DNA from: DASQHY01 sp036390175
GTDB lineage: Bacteria; Acidobacteriota; Terriglobia; Acidiferrales; UBA7541
DNA: 22,711 bases
Direction of reading: 5' to 3'
Assembly: GCA_036390175.1 (NCBI GenBank)
Contig: DASWCG010000224.1
Span: 1-22,711, forward strand
In this document: in pieces, positions 15,028-22,082 of the stretch
Position numbering within the stretch: the first letter of the stretch is position 1
Layout: every line of letters starts with the position of its first letter
The notes under the pieces: model-generated
What the model saw: only the letters and a program-made list of their open reading frames with translations
What the model was told of the DNA's origin: nothing
Databases searched by the model: none
Translations under genes and position numbers: made by a program

Positions 15028-15046
15028 CTCCCGATTCTATCGGGAG
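15028..15046. promoter_or_regulatory. Palindrome covering the ribosome binding site of the BtuF-like gene
   Basis: CTCCCGAT-TCT-ATCGGGAG is a perfect 8-bp inverted repeat with a 3-nt loop. On the minus strand its distal arm contains most of the GGGAGG placed just before the start codon, so folding would hide the site. A near-identical palindrome, TCCCGAC/GTCGGGA, occurs at 19684-19701, so it may instead be a dispersed short repeat. The remaining divergent gap to 15206 shows no B12-box or riboswitch-like pattern. Confidence 0.5.
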
Positions 15047-15206
15047 CCACCTCGCCTCGCAATTCGCCTGGCCTGCGGTACGACCCGTGCCTGACTATCC
15101 CGTTCTTGCCCGCTCGCGGAATCCCGGCATTGACAGCCATTGCGCCGTTGTGTTCGACTGCGCAAACGAAATCGTGCAGCGGGAGCGCAATACTTCAGGA
15201 GGACTC

Positions 15207-16244
15207 ATGCGCATTGCAGTGGTGGGAATCGCCGCGATTCTTGGCTCGGCTTGGGCCGCGCAAGCAGCCCCGCCGCAGTCGGCCGCGTCGGGGAAGACCG
15301 TGCACTATCAAGTCCCGGCGAAAGATTTGAAGTACGTTTACGGAGTTGCGCCGCCCGTCGCGCGGCTGCATCCCGGAGACATCCTCGAAACAAATACCGT
15401 GGATGCTTTCGGCAACGCCATCCAGAAGCCCGGCGACACCCTGACTCTGGTCAAAGGCGATAATCCGCTCACCGGGCCCTTCTTCATCGAAGGCGCCGAG
15501 CCGGGCGACACTCTCGCCGTGAAAATCCTCGACCTCCAGGTGGACGGCAACCAGGGCGTAGGCGCGCTGGCTCCGGGCTTTGGTGCGCTCAATCCAACTC
15601 TCTATACGCCGATGATCAATCAGCCGCTCCCTGAAAGAATATGGTTCTATCCGATTGACCACGCCACGAACACGGCGACGTTTCATGCGCTGGACTCCAA
15701 TTTCTCGGTAAAGATTCCTCTGCATCCGTTTCTCGGATGCATCGGCGTCGCGCCCGCCGCAGGCGAAGCACGCAGCTCCATAGTCCCCGCGGAATTCGGC
15801 GGTAACATGGACGCCCCGGAAGTCAGCGCCGGCAATACGTTGTATCTCCCCGTCAATGTCTCCGGCGCGCTGCTGTACATGGGCGATGGCCACGCAGCGA
15901 TGGGCGACGGCGAAGTCGCCGGCACAGCCATCGAAGTTCCCTTGCACGTCCGTGTGCAAGTGGACGTTCTCAAAGGCAAGAAGCTCAACTGGCCGCGCTT
16001 CGAGAACGGCGAAGAGATCATGGCTGTCGGCATTTATCGACCGGTCGACGATGCGCTGCGCATTTCCTTCAGCGAACTCGTCGCGTGGATGCATTCCGAC
16101 TACGGCCTTTCCGATCTGGATGCCTACGAACTCCTTTCCAAGGTCGCGCGCATCCATTTGACCGAAATGGTGGACCCGAACTACGTCGTGATCGCTTCCA
16201 TCCAGAAAAAATATCTCCCAAAGCCGATGCGCGGCGCCAAATAA
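15207..16244 (+). CDS. Exported acetamidase/formamidase family protein
   Basis: A 345-residue protein. A signal peptide covers residues 1-20 (IAVVGIAAILGSAWAAQA). The FmdA/AmdA-type amidohydrolase domain follows: NPLTGPFFIEGAEPGDTL (86-103), a cysteine-containing PLHPFLGCIGVAP (171-183), GGNMDAPEVSAG (198-209) and the family signature GDGHAAMGDGE (226-236). These enzymes hydrolyse small amides to ammonia and an acid; the exported version suggests periplasmic use of an unknown amide. AGGAGG lies 5 nt before the ATG at 15207. The frame is open further upstream to 14823, but that part overlaps the BtuF-like gene antisense and is not coding. It is divergent from the BtuF-like gene. Confidence 0.93.
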   Translation: MRIAVVGIAAILGSAWAAQAAPPQSAASGKTVHYQVPAKDLKYVYGVAPPVARLHPGDILETNTVDAFGNAIQKPGDTLTLVKGDNPLTGPFFIEGAEPGDTLAVKILDLQVDGNQGVGALAPGFGALNPTLYTPMINQPLPERIWFYPIDHATNTATFHALDSNFSVKIPLHPFLGCIGVAPAAGEARSSIVPAEFGGNMDAPEVSAGNTLYLPVNVSGALLYMGDGHAAMGDGEVAGTAIEVPLHVRVQVDVLKGKKLNWPRFENGEEIMAVGIYRPVDDALRISFSELVAWMHSDYGLSDLDAYELLSKVARIHLTEMVDPNYVVIASIQKKYLPKPMRGAK

Positions 16245-16336
16245 TTTCCCGGGTGCTTTCGGCATTCGCCAAAGAGGAAGGGAAATGCGTTCAGCGGGCG
16301 TTGCGCGTACGCCGCGGGCTTGGGATACTCCTTGGC

Positions 16337-16693
16337 ATGTATAGCGCCGCTGTTCTCGACCATTTCAAGAACCCGCGTAATGCCGGAGAGCTTTCCGGCG
16401 CAACGGCCGTCATTGAAGTCAGCAATCCCGCTTGCGGCGACATTCTCCAGCTTTCCGTTCGCCTGGAAAACGGCCGCATCTCCGAAGCCCGTTTCAAGAC
16501 CCGCGGCTGCGTGACTGCGATTGCCTGCAGTTCGCTTCTCACCGAACTCCTCACCGGACGCACGCCCGCCGAGGCCGGGCAGATTACGGCGGAGCAAATC
16601 TCGGCGGCGCTCGGCGAGTTGCCGCCCGCGACGTTTCACGGCAGCCAGCTCGCCCAAGATGCCGTCGAAGCTCTTCTCGCCAAACTCGCGTAG
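16337..16693 (+). CDS. IscU/NifU-like iron-sulfur cluster scaffold protein
   Basis: A 118-residue protein starting YSAAVLDHFKNPRNAGEL, the standard opening of IscU/NifU N-terminal domains. NPACGD gives Cys33 and TRGCVTAIACSS gives Cys58 (with an extra Cys64). In IscU the third ligand cysteine lies in an HCS motif before the last helix; here that spot is His101-Gly102-Ser103, so it is lost. The protein may use Cys64 or another ligand, or act only as a carrier. The ATG at 16337 gives the usual N-terminus; upstream in-frame sequence to 16085 overlaps acetamidase and is not coding. No iscS or sufBCD is nearby. It ends 25 nt from the convergent mocA-like gene. Confidence 0.9.
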   Translation: MYSAAVLDHFKNPRNAGELSGATAVIEVSNPACGDILQLSVRLENGRISEARFKTRGCVTAIACSSLLTELLTGRTPAEAGQITAEQISAALGELPPATFHGSQLAQDAVEALLAKLA

Positions 16694-16718
16694 TTCGGAC
16701 CCGATCTTCACGAACCGC

Positions 16719-17306
16719 TTACTTTCCGCTAATCGCGCGCTGCAGAGTGTCAGGATCATTCAGATTGAGCACGACTCCTTGTTCTTCGGTGGGCATTTCG
16801 AGGACATCGTCGCGGTGATTCCAAACCACGGCGCGCGCTCCGACCTCGGGCGGCGCTTCAAGCAATTCGCCGTAGAGCGCGCTGGAGAAGATAATTGGAT
16901 GGCCGCGCTTGCTGTTGTAAGTGGGAATCACGATGAGTTTGCCTGACTCGTAGAATTGGTGGATCAATTCGCCGACCAGCGCCGCGCTGATCAGCGGGTG
17001 ATCAATCAAGCAGAGAAGAATTCCGTCTGTTTCGCCGCTGCGCAAACTGCGAATCGCCGCTTGAATCGAAGAAAGCTGGCCCTTTTTCCATTCCCTGTTG
17101 ACGATCACCGCGGCGGGATCAAGTTTTAATTTCTTGCAGATGTTTTCTGCATTCGCGCCGAGCACCACGCGGGTCAGACCGATTTTCGGATGGCGGGTTG
17201 CTTCCAGGAGGTGCTCCAGGAAAGGGTGGCCTTGATAATCGAGCAGCGCCTTGGGCGATCCCATGCGTCTCGATTCGCCCGCGGAGAGGATTACAGCAGC
17301 GAGCAC
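16719..17306 (-). CDS. mocA: MocA-like molybdenum cofactor nucleotidyltransferase
   Basis: A 195-residue NTP-transferase of the MobA/MocA type. LSAGESRRMGSPK (8-19) is the nucleotide-binding signature, with DHPLIS (102-107) carrying the metal-binding Asp and RGHPIIF (134-140) a family motif. MocA adds CMP to molybdopterin to form the cytosine-dinucleotide cofactor used by the xanthine-oxidase family. The GTG at 17306 follows GAGGAG. It starts 11 nt after the xdhC stop, so the two are one operon. This pairing supports MocA over MobA. Neither the molybdoenzyme nor MoeA is in the window. Confidence 0.9.
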   Translation of the reverse strand: MLAAVILSAGESRRMGSPKALLDYQGHPFLEHLLEATRHPKIGLTRVVLGANAENICKKLKLDPAAVIVNREWKKGQLSSIQAAIRSLRSGETDGILLCLIDHPLISAALVGELIHQFYESGKLIVIPTYNSKRGHPIIFSSALYGELLEAPPEVGARAVVWNHRDDVLEMPTEEQGVVLNLNDPDTLQRAISGK

Positions 17307-17317
17307 TTCTCCTCACC

Positions 17318-18142
17318 TTACCCGGCGGAAGCCGGGCCAGCTTTTGCGAGTTCCACCTTCTTATGCGGCACGTTTGCAGCATTGCGCCGGACGGCGATCA
17401 GCTCCGCCGTAATGCTGATGGCAATCTCTTCGGGCGTGAGCGCGCCGATGTCCAGCCCCACGGGCGCATGCACGCGCTCGAAATTTTCAAGCGCAAGGCC
17501 TTCCTTCTCCAGCGCCTTGTACACCGAGAGGACTTTTCGTTTGCTCCCGATCATCCCGACGTAGCGCGCCTCGCTCGCGGCCGCCCAGCGCAGGCAGCGC
17601 AGGTCGTCGCGGTGGCCGCGGGTGACGATCACAATGTAGCTCGACGCATTGGGCTTCAGCTTTTCAAAGGCCTCTTCGTACGTGGTATAGATTTCGTGGG
17701 CCATCGGAAAGCGCGTAGCGTTGGCGAAAGCCTCGCGGTCGTCAATCACGCCGATCCCGAACCCTGTGGCGTGCGCCGCTTTGGCCAGCGCGATGGAAAC
17801 GTGCCCGCCGCCGAAAATGTACAGAACCGGCTGGGGCAGAATCGGCTCCACAAACACCTCCAGCGTGCCGCCGCAAATCAGTCCGTTGTCGTAACTGGCC
17901 TCGTGGTTCAGGTTGAAGGTCATCTTGCGGGGCGCTTCGCCGCGAATCACGTCTTTGGCCGCGGCCCAAACCTCCGCCTCAACGCAGCCTCCGCCAATCG
18001 TTCCGGCAATCGTGCCGTCTTCACGGACCAGCATGCGCGAGCTCTCGTAGCTCGGAATCGAGCCGTTGGTGTGGACGATGGTGGCCAGCGCCGCGCGTCG
18101 GCCTTCGCGCCGCAGCTTCACAATTTCTTCAAAGAGGTCCAT
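17318..18142 (-). CDS. xdhC: XdhC family Moco maturation factor
   Basis: A 274-residue protein with both halves of XdhC. The N-terminal domain carries GTIGGGCVEAEV (47-58) and LICGG (88-92), the latter with a conserved cysteine. The C-terminal Rossmann domain starts YIFGGGHVSIALAKAA (108-123) and continues through VIDDREAFANATRFP. XdhC binds molybdenum cofactor, promotes its sulfuration and hands it to xanthine-dehydrogenase-type enzymes. The usual GSAPR-type loop reads GSIPSYESSRML here. A 6-bp CCCGGC/GCCGGG stem (17321-17336) sits at the 3' end, just before mocA. The gene is divergent from the MDR oxidoreductase. Confidence 0.92.
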   Translation of the reverse strand: MDLFEEIVKLRREGRRAALATIVHTNGSIPSYESSRMLVREDGTIAGTIGGGCVEAEVWAAAKDVIRGEAPRKMTFNLNHEASYDNGLICGGTLEVFVEPILPQPVLYIFGGGHVSIALAKAAHATGFGIGVIDDREAFANATRFPMAHEIYTTYEEAFEKLKPNASSYIVIVTRGHRDDLRCLRWAAASEARYVGMIGSKRKVLSVYKALEKEGLALENFERVHAPVGLDIGALTPEEIAISITAELIAVRRNAANVPHKKVELAKAGPASAG

Positions 18143-18272
18143 AGGAAGGCTCTCCCTGTAGGGTACGGCGCGAGGCGCGTGCTGTCAATTGCAGCAGGCG
18201 CACTGGACACCTCTTCCGGAGCGGTGTTAGCTTGGTCGCCTCATTCTCGATGCGCAGCATGCGGAGGGCGGA

Positions 18273-19301
18273 GTGAAGGCCATCGTTTTTTCTCAGCACG
18301 GCGGTCCGGAAGTCCTGCAATATACGGAAGTCCCCGAGCCGAAAATCACGGCCACCGATGTCCTGGTGCGGGTGCGCGCGGTGGCGATCAACCATCTCGA
18401 CCTGTGGGTTCGCCAGGGAATTCCCGGCGTGCCCATCCCGCTTCCGCACATCCCGGGAAGCGACGTCGCCGGGGAAGTGGCGAAGATCGGCGAACTGGTC
18501 GGCGGCGTCAAGGTGGGACAAAAAGTGGTCCTCGCCCCGGGAGTCAGTTGCGGGCGCTGCGCCGCGTGCCTTTCCGGCGACGACAACAAATGCCGGAAGT
18601 TCACCAATCTTGGGTACATCATTGACGGCGGCTGCGCCGAATACGTGCGCTGCCCGGAAGCGAATTGTCTCCCTTGGCCGGGCGAACTCTCGTTTGTCGA
18701 GGCCGCGGCGATCCCTCTGGTCTTCCAGACGGCCTGGCACATGCTGGTCACGCGCGCGGAATTGCAGCCCGGGGAAGAGGTCCTCGTTCTGGGCGCGGGA
18801 AGCGGCGTGGGAAGCGCGGCCATCCAAATTGCGAAGTTCCTGGGCGCACGCGTCATCGCGACGGCGGGCAGCGAAGAAAAACTTGCCAAGGCGCGCGAAC
18901 TGGGCGCCGAGGAAACCATCAACCACAGCAAGCAAAAGATTCACGAAGAGGTGAAGCGGCTTACCGGCAAGCGCGGCGTGGACGTGGTGTTCGAGCACGT
19001 TGGCACAGCCACCTGGGACGACAGCGTGGCGAGCCTCGCTCCCGGCGGGCGGCTGATTACCTGCGGCGCAACGACCGGATATGACGCGAAGATTGACCTG
19101 CGCTTTCTTTTCAGCCGGCAGCTCTCGATTCTTGGCTCGTACATGGGGCGCAAAGACGAATTGTTCACCATCATGAAGCTGATGGGCCAGCGGCGGCTGC
19201 GCCCGGTGATTGACCGCGTCCTGCCGCTGGCCGAATGCCGGCGCGCGCACGAAATACTGGAACGGCGGGAGCAGTTCGGGAAGATTGTGCTGACGCCGTA
19301 G
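18273..19301 (+). CDS. MDR-superfamily zinc-type alcohol dehydrogenase/quinone oxidoreductase
   Basis: A 342-residue NAD(P)-dependent oxidoreductase. Its N-terminal GroES-like domain contains PGSDVAGEV, and CGRCAACLSGDDNKC holds the four structural-zinc cysteines (93, 96, 99, 107). The Rossmann domain has LGAGSGVGSAAIQIAKFLGA near 172-191. The catalytic-zinc ligands look absent: the usual cysteine near residue 40 is replaced in NHLDLW, and the GHE motif reads GSD. This hybrid (structural zinc, no catalytic zinc) fits quinone-oxidoreductase or enoyl-reductase-like members. GTG at 18273 has GGAGG 6 nt upstream. It is divergent from xdhC across 130 nt; that gap has a weak ACACC/GGTGT inverted pair but no clear promoter. 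Confidence 0.93.
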   Translation: MKAIVFSQHGGPEVLQYTEVPEPKITATDVLVRVRAVAINHLDLWVRQGIPGVPIPLPHIPGSDVAGEVAKIGELVGGVKVGQKVVLAPGVSCGRCAACLSGDDNKCRKFTNLGYIIDGGCAEYVRCPEANCLPWPGELSFVEAAAIPLVFQTAWHMLVTRAELQPGEEVLVLGAGSGVGSAAIQIAKFLGARVIATAGSEEKLAKARELGAEETINHSKQKIHEEVKRLTGKRGVDVVFEHVGTATWDDSVASLAPGGRLITCGATTGYDAKIDLRFLFSRQLSILGSYMGRKDELFTIMKLMGQRRLRPVIDRVLPLAECRRAHEILERREQFGKIVLTP

Positions 19302-19380
19302 AGGTTGAGGAGGTAGAGGTATAGGTAGAGGTATAGGAGGTACAGGAAGTCGAGGAAGTAGAGGAGGTAAAGGAAGTGTG
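19302..19380. repeat. Degenerate purine-rich hexanucleotide tract
   Basis: About 13 imperfect units of GAGGTA or close variants (GAGGTT, GAGGTA, TAGGTA, GAAGTA, AAGTCG) run immediately after the MDR gene stop. The strand bias is extreme, almost entirely purine plus T on the plus strand. It is simple-sequence DNA with no coding signal. Antisense translation gives only Ser/Thr-rich repeats. Confidence 0.8.
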
Positions 19381-19388
19381 GGAAGGCA

Positions 19389-19660
19389 CCCCCCCTCCCC
19401 CTGGTTATGTTTTTCGTAAGTGTTGGATGTAAAGGACTTAGGTGCTCGTTTTAACGTAAGTGCAGAATCTAAAGGAGTTAGGGAAGAACGGAGGTTGGAG
19501 GTATGAGGTTGGATGTTTGAAAGAGGAACCCACCCCCTACCCTTTTTTTGGAAGTGTGTGAAACGAAAGGGTTTTAAGTCCTTTGTTTTGAAAGTGTGTG
19601 AAACGAAAGGGGTTGCGGACGCATTTTTGCGAAAGTGTGTGAAACTAAAGAGCTTAGGCA
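19389..19660. repeat. Five-copy degenerate repeat of about 40 bp with C- and T-rich tracts
   Basis: Five related units start at about 19410, 19449, 19543, 19582 and 19624. Each has a T-run, then CG/GG/GC, then an (A)AAGTG-type core, then an AAAGG-type box, usually ending near TTAGG. Copies 3-5 are closest, sharing AAGTGTGTGAAAC-AAAG at 40-41 nt spacing. Copies 1-2 read GTAAGTGTTGGATGTAAAGG and a variant. C-rich tracts (19389-19401, 19529-19542) precede each block. Copy 1 has inverted TAAGT/ACTTA ends. I recall similar intergenic motifs in Acidobacteria, but no function is known to me. Confidence 0.75.
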
Positions 19661-19682
19661 AAGTAACCGGTGATTTGTGATC

Positions 19683-19702
19683 CGTCCCGACAGGAGTCGG
19701 GA
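19683..19702. repeat. Short palindrome, second copy of a TCCCGA family
   Basis: GTCCCGAC-AGGA-GTCGGGAC is a perfect 8-bp hairpin with a 4-nt loop. It matches the palindrome at 15028-15046 in its TCCCGA/TCGGGA arms. It lies in the 803-nt gene-free stretch 19302-20104. From 19703 to 20060 I see nothing else: short open frames there show no family features. Confidence 0.6.
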
Positions 19703-20062
19703 CTCGCGTGAATCGCTCGTGACCGGCCACTGGTGGTCTGTGGCCTTGGGCCTCAGAGGCAGGAAGAATCCGGGTGTCCATCTGTTCCTTTTCGACCCCT
19801 TGCAAGGAACCTCGGGGAAAGCTTCGCGGCGTTCTCTAGCGGCTCTTACTGCGGCGCCTGGCGATAACGACAGAAGTACGTATACCACAAATGACTAGCG
19901 GTTGTCAAGGCCTAATTCGTTCCATGCGTGCACGTGGCATGTGTTTTGTCGCGGGTCCTGCTCTAGGAAGCGGCAGAGGGATCCCCTCGATTGCAGTCGG
20001 GGCAGGCTTTCGACTTCGGGGCGCGACGATCGCTGCGGGAAGGAAAGCCGGGCGTAGAAAAG

Positions 20063-20087
20063 GGGCGCCGGATGTGCTCCGGCGCCC
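20063..20087 (-). terminator. Terminator of the LVIVD protein gene
   Basis: A perfect 10-bp stem GGGCGCCGGA (20063-20072) with TCCGGCGCCC (20078-20087) encloses a 5-nt loop. On the minus strand it is followed by a TTTTC tract. It begins 17 nt past the stop codon of the gene at 20105-21772 and is a well-formed rho-independent terminator. Confidence 0.85.
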
Positions 20088-20104
20088 GATTTGGTACATC
20101 GGTC

Positions 20105-21772
20105 CTAGTCGTCGTCTTGGAGCCCGGCGATTTCGGCGGCCTTGCCGGTCAGCCGGAGAATGTGCATCCCAGTGTCGGCGCGGTCGACGATGTAAATGAA
20201 CCCACGGTCGTCCGTTGCGACGTTGTTCGTCTGGATGGACTGGACGCAGACGTTGGGGTTCCCCTTGAACGGGCCGCAGCGGAGGTCGGTGGCGGGGGTC
20301 ACGGCAGGAATGAAGAAGGCCGCCTCCTTCGGGTTGTAGGGATCGCGGACGTCGACGGCGCGCACGCCCGCATTGAACTCCGAGACGAAGACGAGCTTCT
20401 GGAAGAAGGGCGGCCCGAACTCCTCGTTGGTCGCGTGCGGACCGAAGCGGCCGCCGCGATCGCAAAAGTCGCCGCTCGCGGCCGACACCTGGAAGGTGCC
20501 GATCGACTGCGGCTTGCCCTCTGCCGTGACGTCCACCGTGTGCGTCAGGTGGCGGACCTGGTTGGCGCAGAAGTTCGCCGTCGCCTCGGAGGTGACGAAC
20601 ACGATGTCGCGGACGGCTCCTACGTCGTTGCCGGTATCGGTCACGAAGTCCTGCACCGTCATGCGGCCGAGCGGGAAGTTGGTGTGCGCGCCATTGTCCG
20701 GGTTCATGATCCAGCGCCCGAGCTCCGCAGTCTTGAAGTCAGCAGTAGCACACGAAGGGGGGTCAAGTGTGGACGCAGCCGAGCCGCACTTGACACCGGT
20801 GCCGAAGGGCGGGGGCAGGAGCTTGGTGCGATCAACGATCTGCATCACCCCGTTGGAGCCGGTGCCGTACGCGAAGTAGACCCGGTCGAGGGTAGCGCCC
20901 GTCCCAGCGATAGGGTTCGTGGCGGTGTTGGGCCCGGTGGAGATCGGGCCGTGGATGCTGGGTACCGAAGTGAAGTGGGGTGGAATCACGCCTCCCGGCT
21001 GCTGCCCGTCGAGGGCCCAGTCCCGGAGGAACACTGGATTTGCCGGGTCGCTGAGATCGAAGATGAAGATGTGGTTGCCCCCTCTCCATCCATTCGTCGT
21101 GTCATTGCCGCGTCTGCCGACGATGTAGGCGATGCCCGTGTCGCACTCCCACCAGCTCTTGTGGGTCCCTGCCATCGCACCCGGGGTGCCGGTTTGGGCC
21201 CCGATGACCGGGTTGCCGTTCCTGACGGTGCGGACGTCCTTGGGGTTGCTCGGGTCCGTCACGTCCCAGATCTCGTGCGCCGAGCTCGCGTAGCTGCGCA
21301 ACATGAACACCTTGCCGACGTTGGCACCGATGCCGTCGCACACTCGGACCATCTGGGAGCCGCCGCCGGTCCCGTTCGAAACGGGAAGATGGACCAACTG
21401 CTTCGGGTGCCGCACGTCGGTGACGTCGACGATCGCGGTGCCGTTCTCGTCGTTGTTGCCGGTGAGAGGATTGAATGACGGCAGGGCTGGCGTTCCCGGC
21501 GGGGCAAGACCATCTCCTGGCTGCGCGAGTGTATGGTGACCGGCGTAGATGATGTACCTGACCTGGCCGTGGACGACCTGCTTGTGCAGTGTCGGCTGGT
21601 AGGTCGAGCGGTTTTGCAGGTCGTTGAAGCCGACGAGCTTCATGTCCTTGTGCTCGGCATCGCGGAATTGGTTATCTTCGCGGTCGCCTTGGGCGGTCGC
21701 CCGGCCTGCGCCGAAGAAGAGCAGACCAACCGCTGCTGACAGTGAAATACACTTCCTCTGAAATCGCGTCAT
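20105..21772 (-). CDS. Secreted LVIVD-repeat beta-propeller protein
   Basis: A 555-residue protein with a signal peptide (cut near residue 27 in ATAQGD). At least five LVIVD-like blades are visible: AIVDVTDVRHPKQL (113-126), EIWDVTDPSNPKDV (167-180), FIFDLSDPANPVFL (236-249), TVDVTAEGKPQSI (412-424) and AVDVRDPYNPKEA (472-484). A final YIVDRADTG is near 527. LVIVD proteins are extracellular or surface propellers of mostly unknown role; no enzyme motif is visible. Cys146 and other scattered cysteines could form disulfides. AGGAGG lies 5 nt before the ATG at 21772. The gene stands alone, flanked on both sides by repeats, so it may be an acquired accessory gene. Confidence 0.9.
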   Translation of the reverse strand: MTRFQRKCISLSAAVGLLFFGAGRATAQGDREDNQFRDAEHKDMKLVGFNDLQNRSTYQPTLHKQVVHGQVRYIIYAGHHTLAQPGDGLAPPGTPALPSFNPLTGNNDENGTAIVDVTDVRHPKQLVHLPVSNGTGGGSQMVRVCDGIGANVGKVFMLRSYASSAHEIWDVTDPSNPKDVRTVRNGNPVIGAQTGTPGAMAGTHKSWWECDTGIAYIVGRRGNDTTNGWRGGNHIFIFDLSDPANPVFLRDWALDGQQPGGVIPPHFTSVPSIHGPISTGPNTATNPIAGTGATLDRVYFAYGTGSNGVMQIVDRTKLLPPPFGTGVKCGSAASTLDPPSCATADFKTAELGRWIMNPDNGAHTNFPLGRMTVQDFVTDTGNDVGAVRDIVFVTSEATANFCANQVRHLTHTVDVTAEGKPQSIGTFQVSAASGDFCDRGGRFGPHATNEEFGPPFFQKLVFVSEFNAGVRAVDVRDPYNPKEAAFFIPAVTPATDLRCGPFKGNPNVCVQSIQTNNVATDDRGFIYIVDRADTGMHILRLTGKAAEIAGLQDDD

Positions 21773-21781
21773 GTTGGCCTC

Positions 21782-21815
21782 CTGTTCTTAAACAGATAGT
21801 AAAGCGGAATTTCCG
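21782..21815. promoter_or_regulatory. Two palindromes in the LVIVD gene leader/promoter
   Basis: CTGTT-CTTA-AACAG (21782-21795) touches the AGGAGG site of the LVIVD gene and could fold over it. CGGAA-T-TTCCG (21805-21815) lies just upstream, between a possible TTGAAA -35 and TACTAT -10 with a short 15-nt spacer. Both are perfect but short, and a regulatory role is only inferred. Confidence 0.3.
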
Positions 21816-21910
21816 ATTTCAACTTTGTCTCTGCGCGAAGACCATACGCCTGCCGCCCTCTCGCGTCAAGTTCAGATCGACATAGCCGCCCTCGGGCCGC
21901 ATCGCGGCTC

Positions 21911-21943
21911 GCAGCAGATCCCTCGCTGCGCTCGGGATGACAC
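21911..21943 (-). repeat. REP-like interspersed repeat, short form
   Basis: On the minus strand the sequence reads GTGTCATCCCGAGCGCAGCG followed by AGGGATCTGCTGC, the short form of the repeat seen at 13692-13777. ATCCC/GGGAT arms can pair. It sits in the 310-nt gap between the LVIVD gene and the vapC remnant. I see no gene or other signal in 21944-22082. Confidence 0.65.
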
Positions 21944-22082
21944 TGCAATGCAAGCCGGGATGGACCGTGTTGCATTACACTACCGCGCTTGAGAGTTCGC
22001 CGCCCTTCGGTAAATGCTCGGTGCAAGCCCTTTGCGACAAGGCCGGAATCATCGATTGGCAGGGCCTCAGCGCAAGCCTGCG

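Noticed and set aside
15026..15206. Cobalamin riboswitch upstream of the BtuF-like gene
   Set aside because: No B12-box sequence or multi-arm fold is visible; only a short palindrome is present.
19543..19660. Possible CRISPR array
   Set aside because: Only three near-regular units exist, the repeats vary, and the intervening segments share a T-rich pattern instead of being unique spacers. No cas genes are present.
18129..19805. 558-codon minus-strand frame across the MDR gene and the repeat array
   Set aside because: Much of it translates simple repeats into Pro/Ser/Thr-rich sequence, and the rest is antisense to the MDR gene.
19677..19898. 73-codon plus-strand open frame
   Set aside because: It starts inside a palindrome, has no ribosome binding site or family pattern, and lies in repeat-rich DNA.
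19991..21478. 495-codon open frame opposite the LVIVD gene
   Set aside because: It is antisense to a gene with signal peptide, ribosome binding site, repeats and terminator, and it runs through that terminator.
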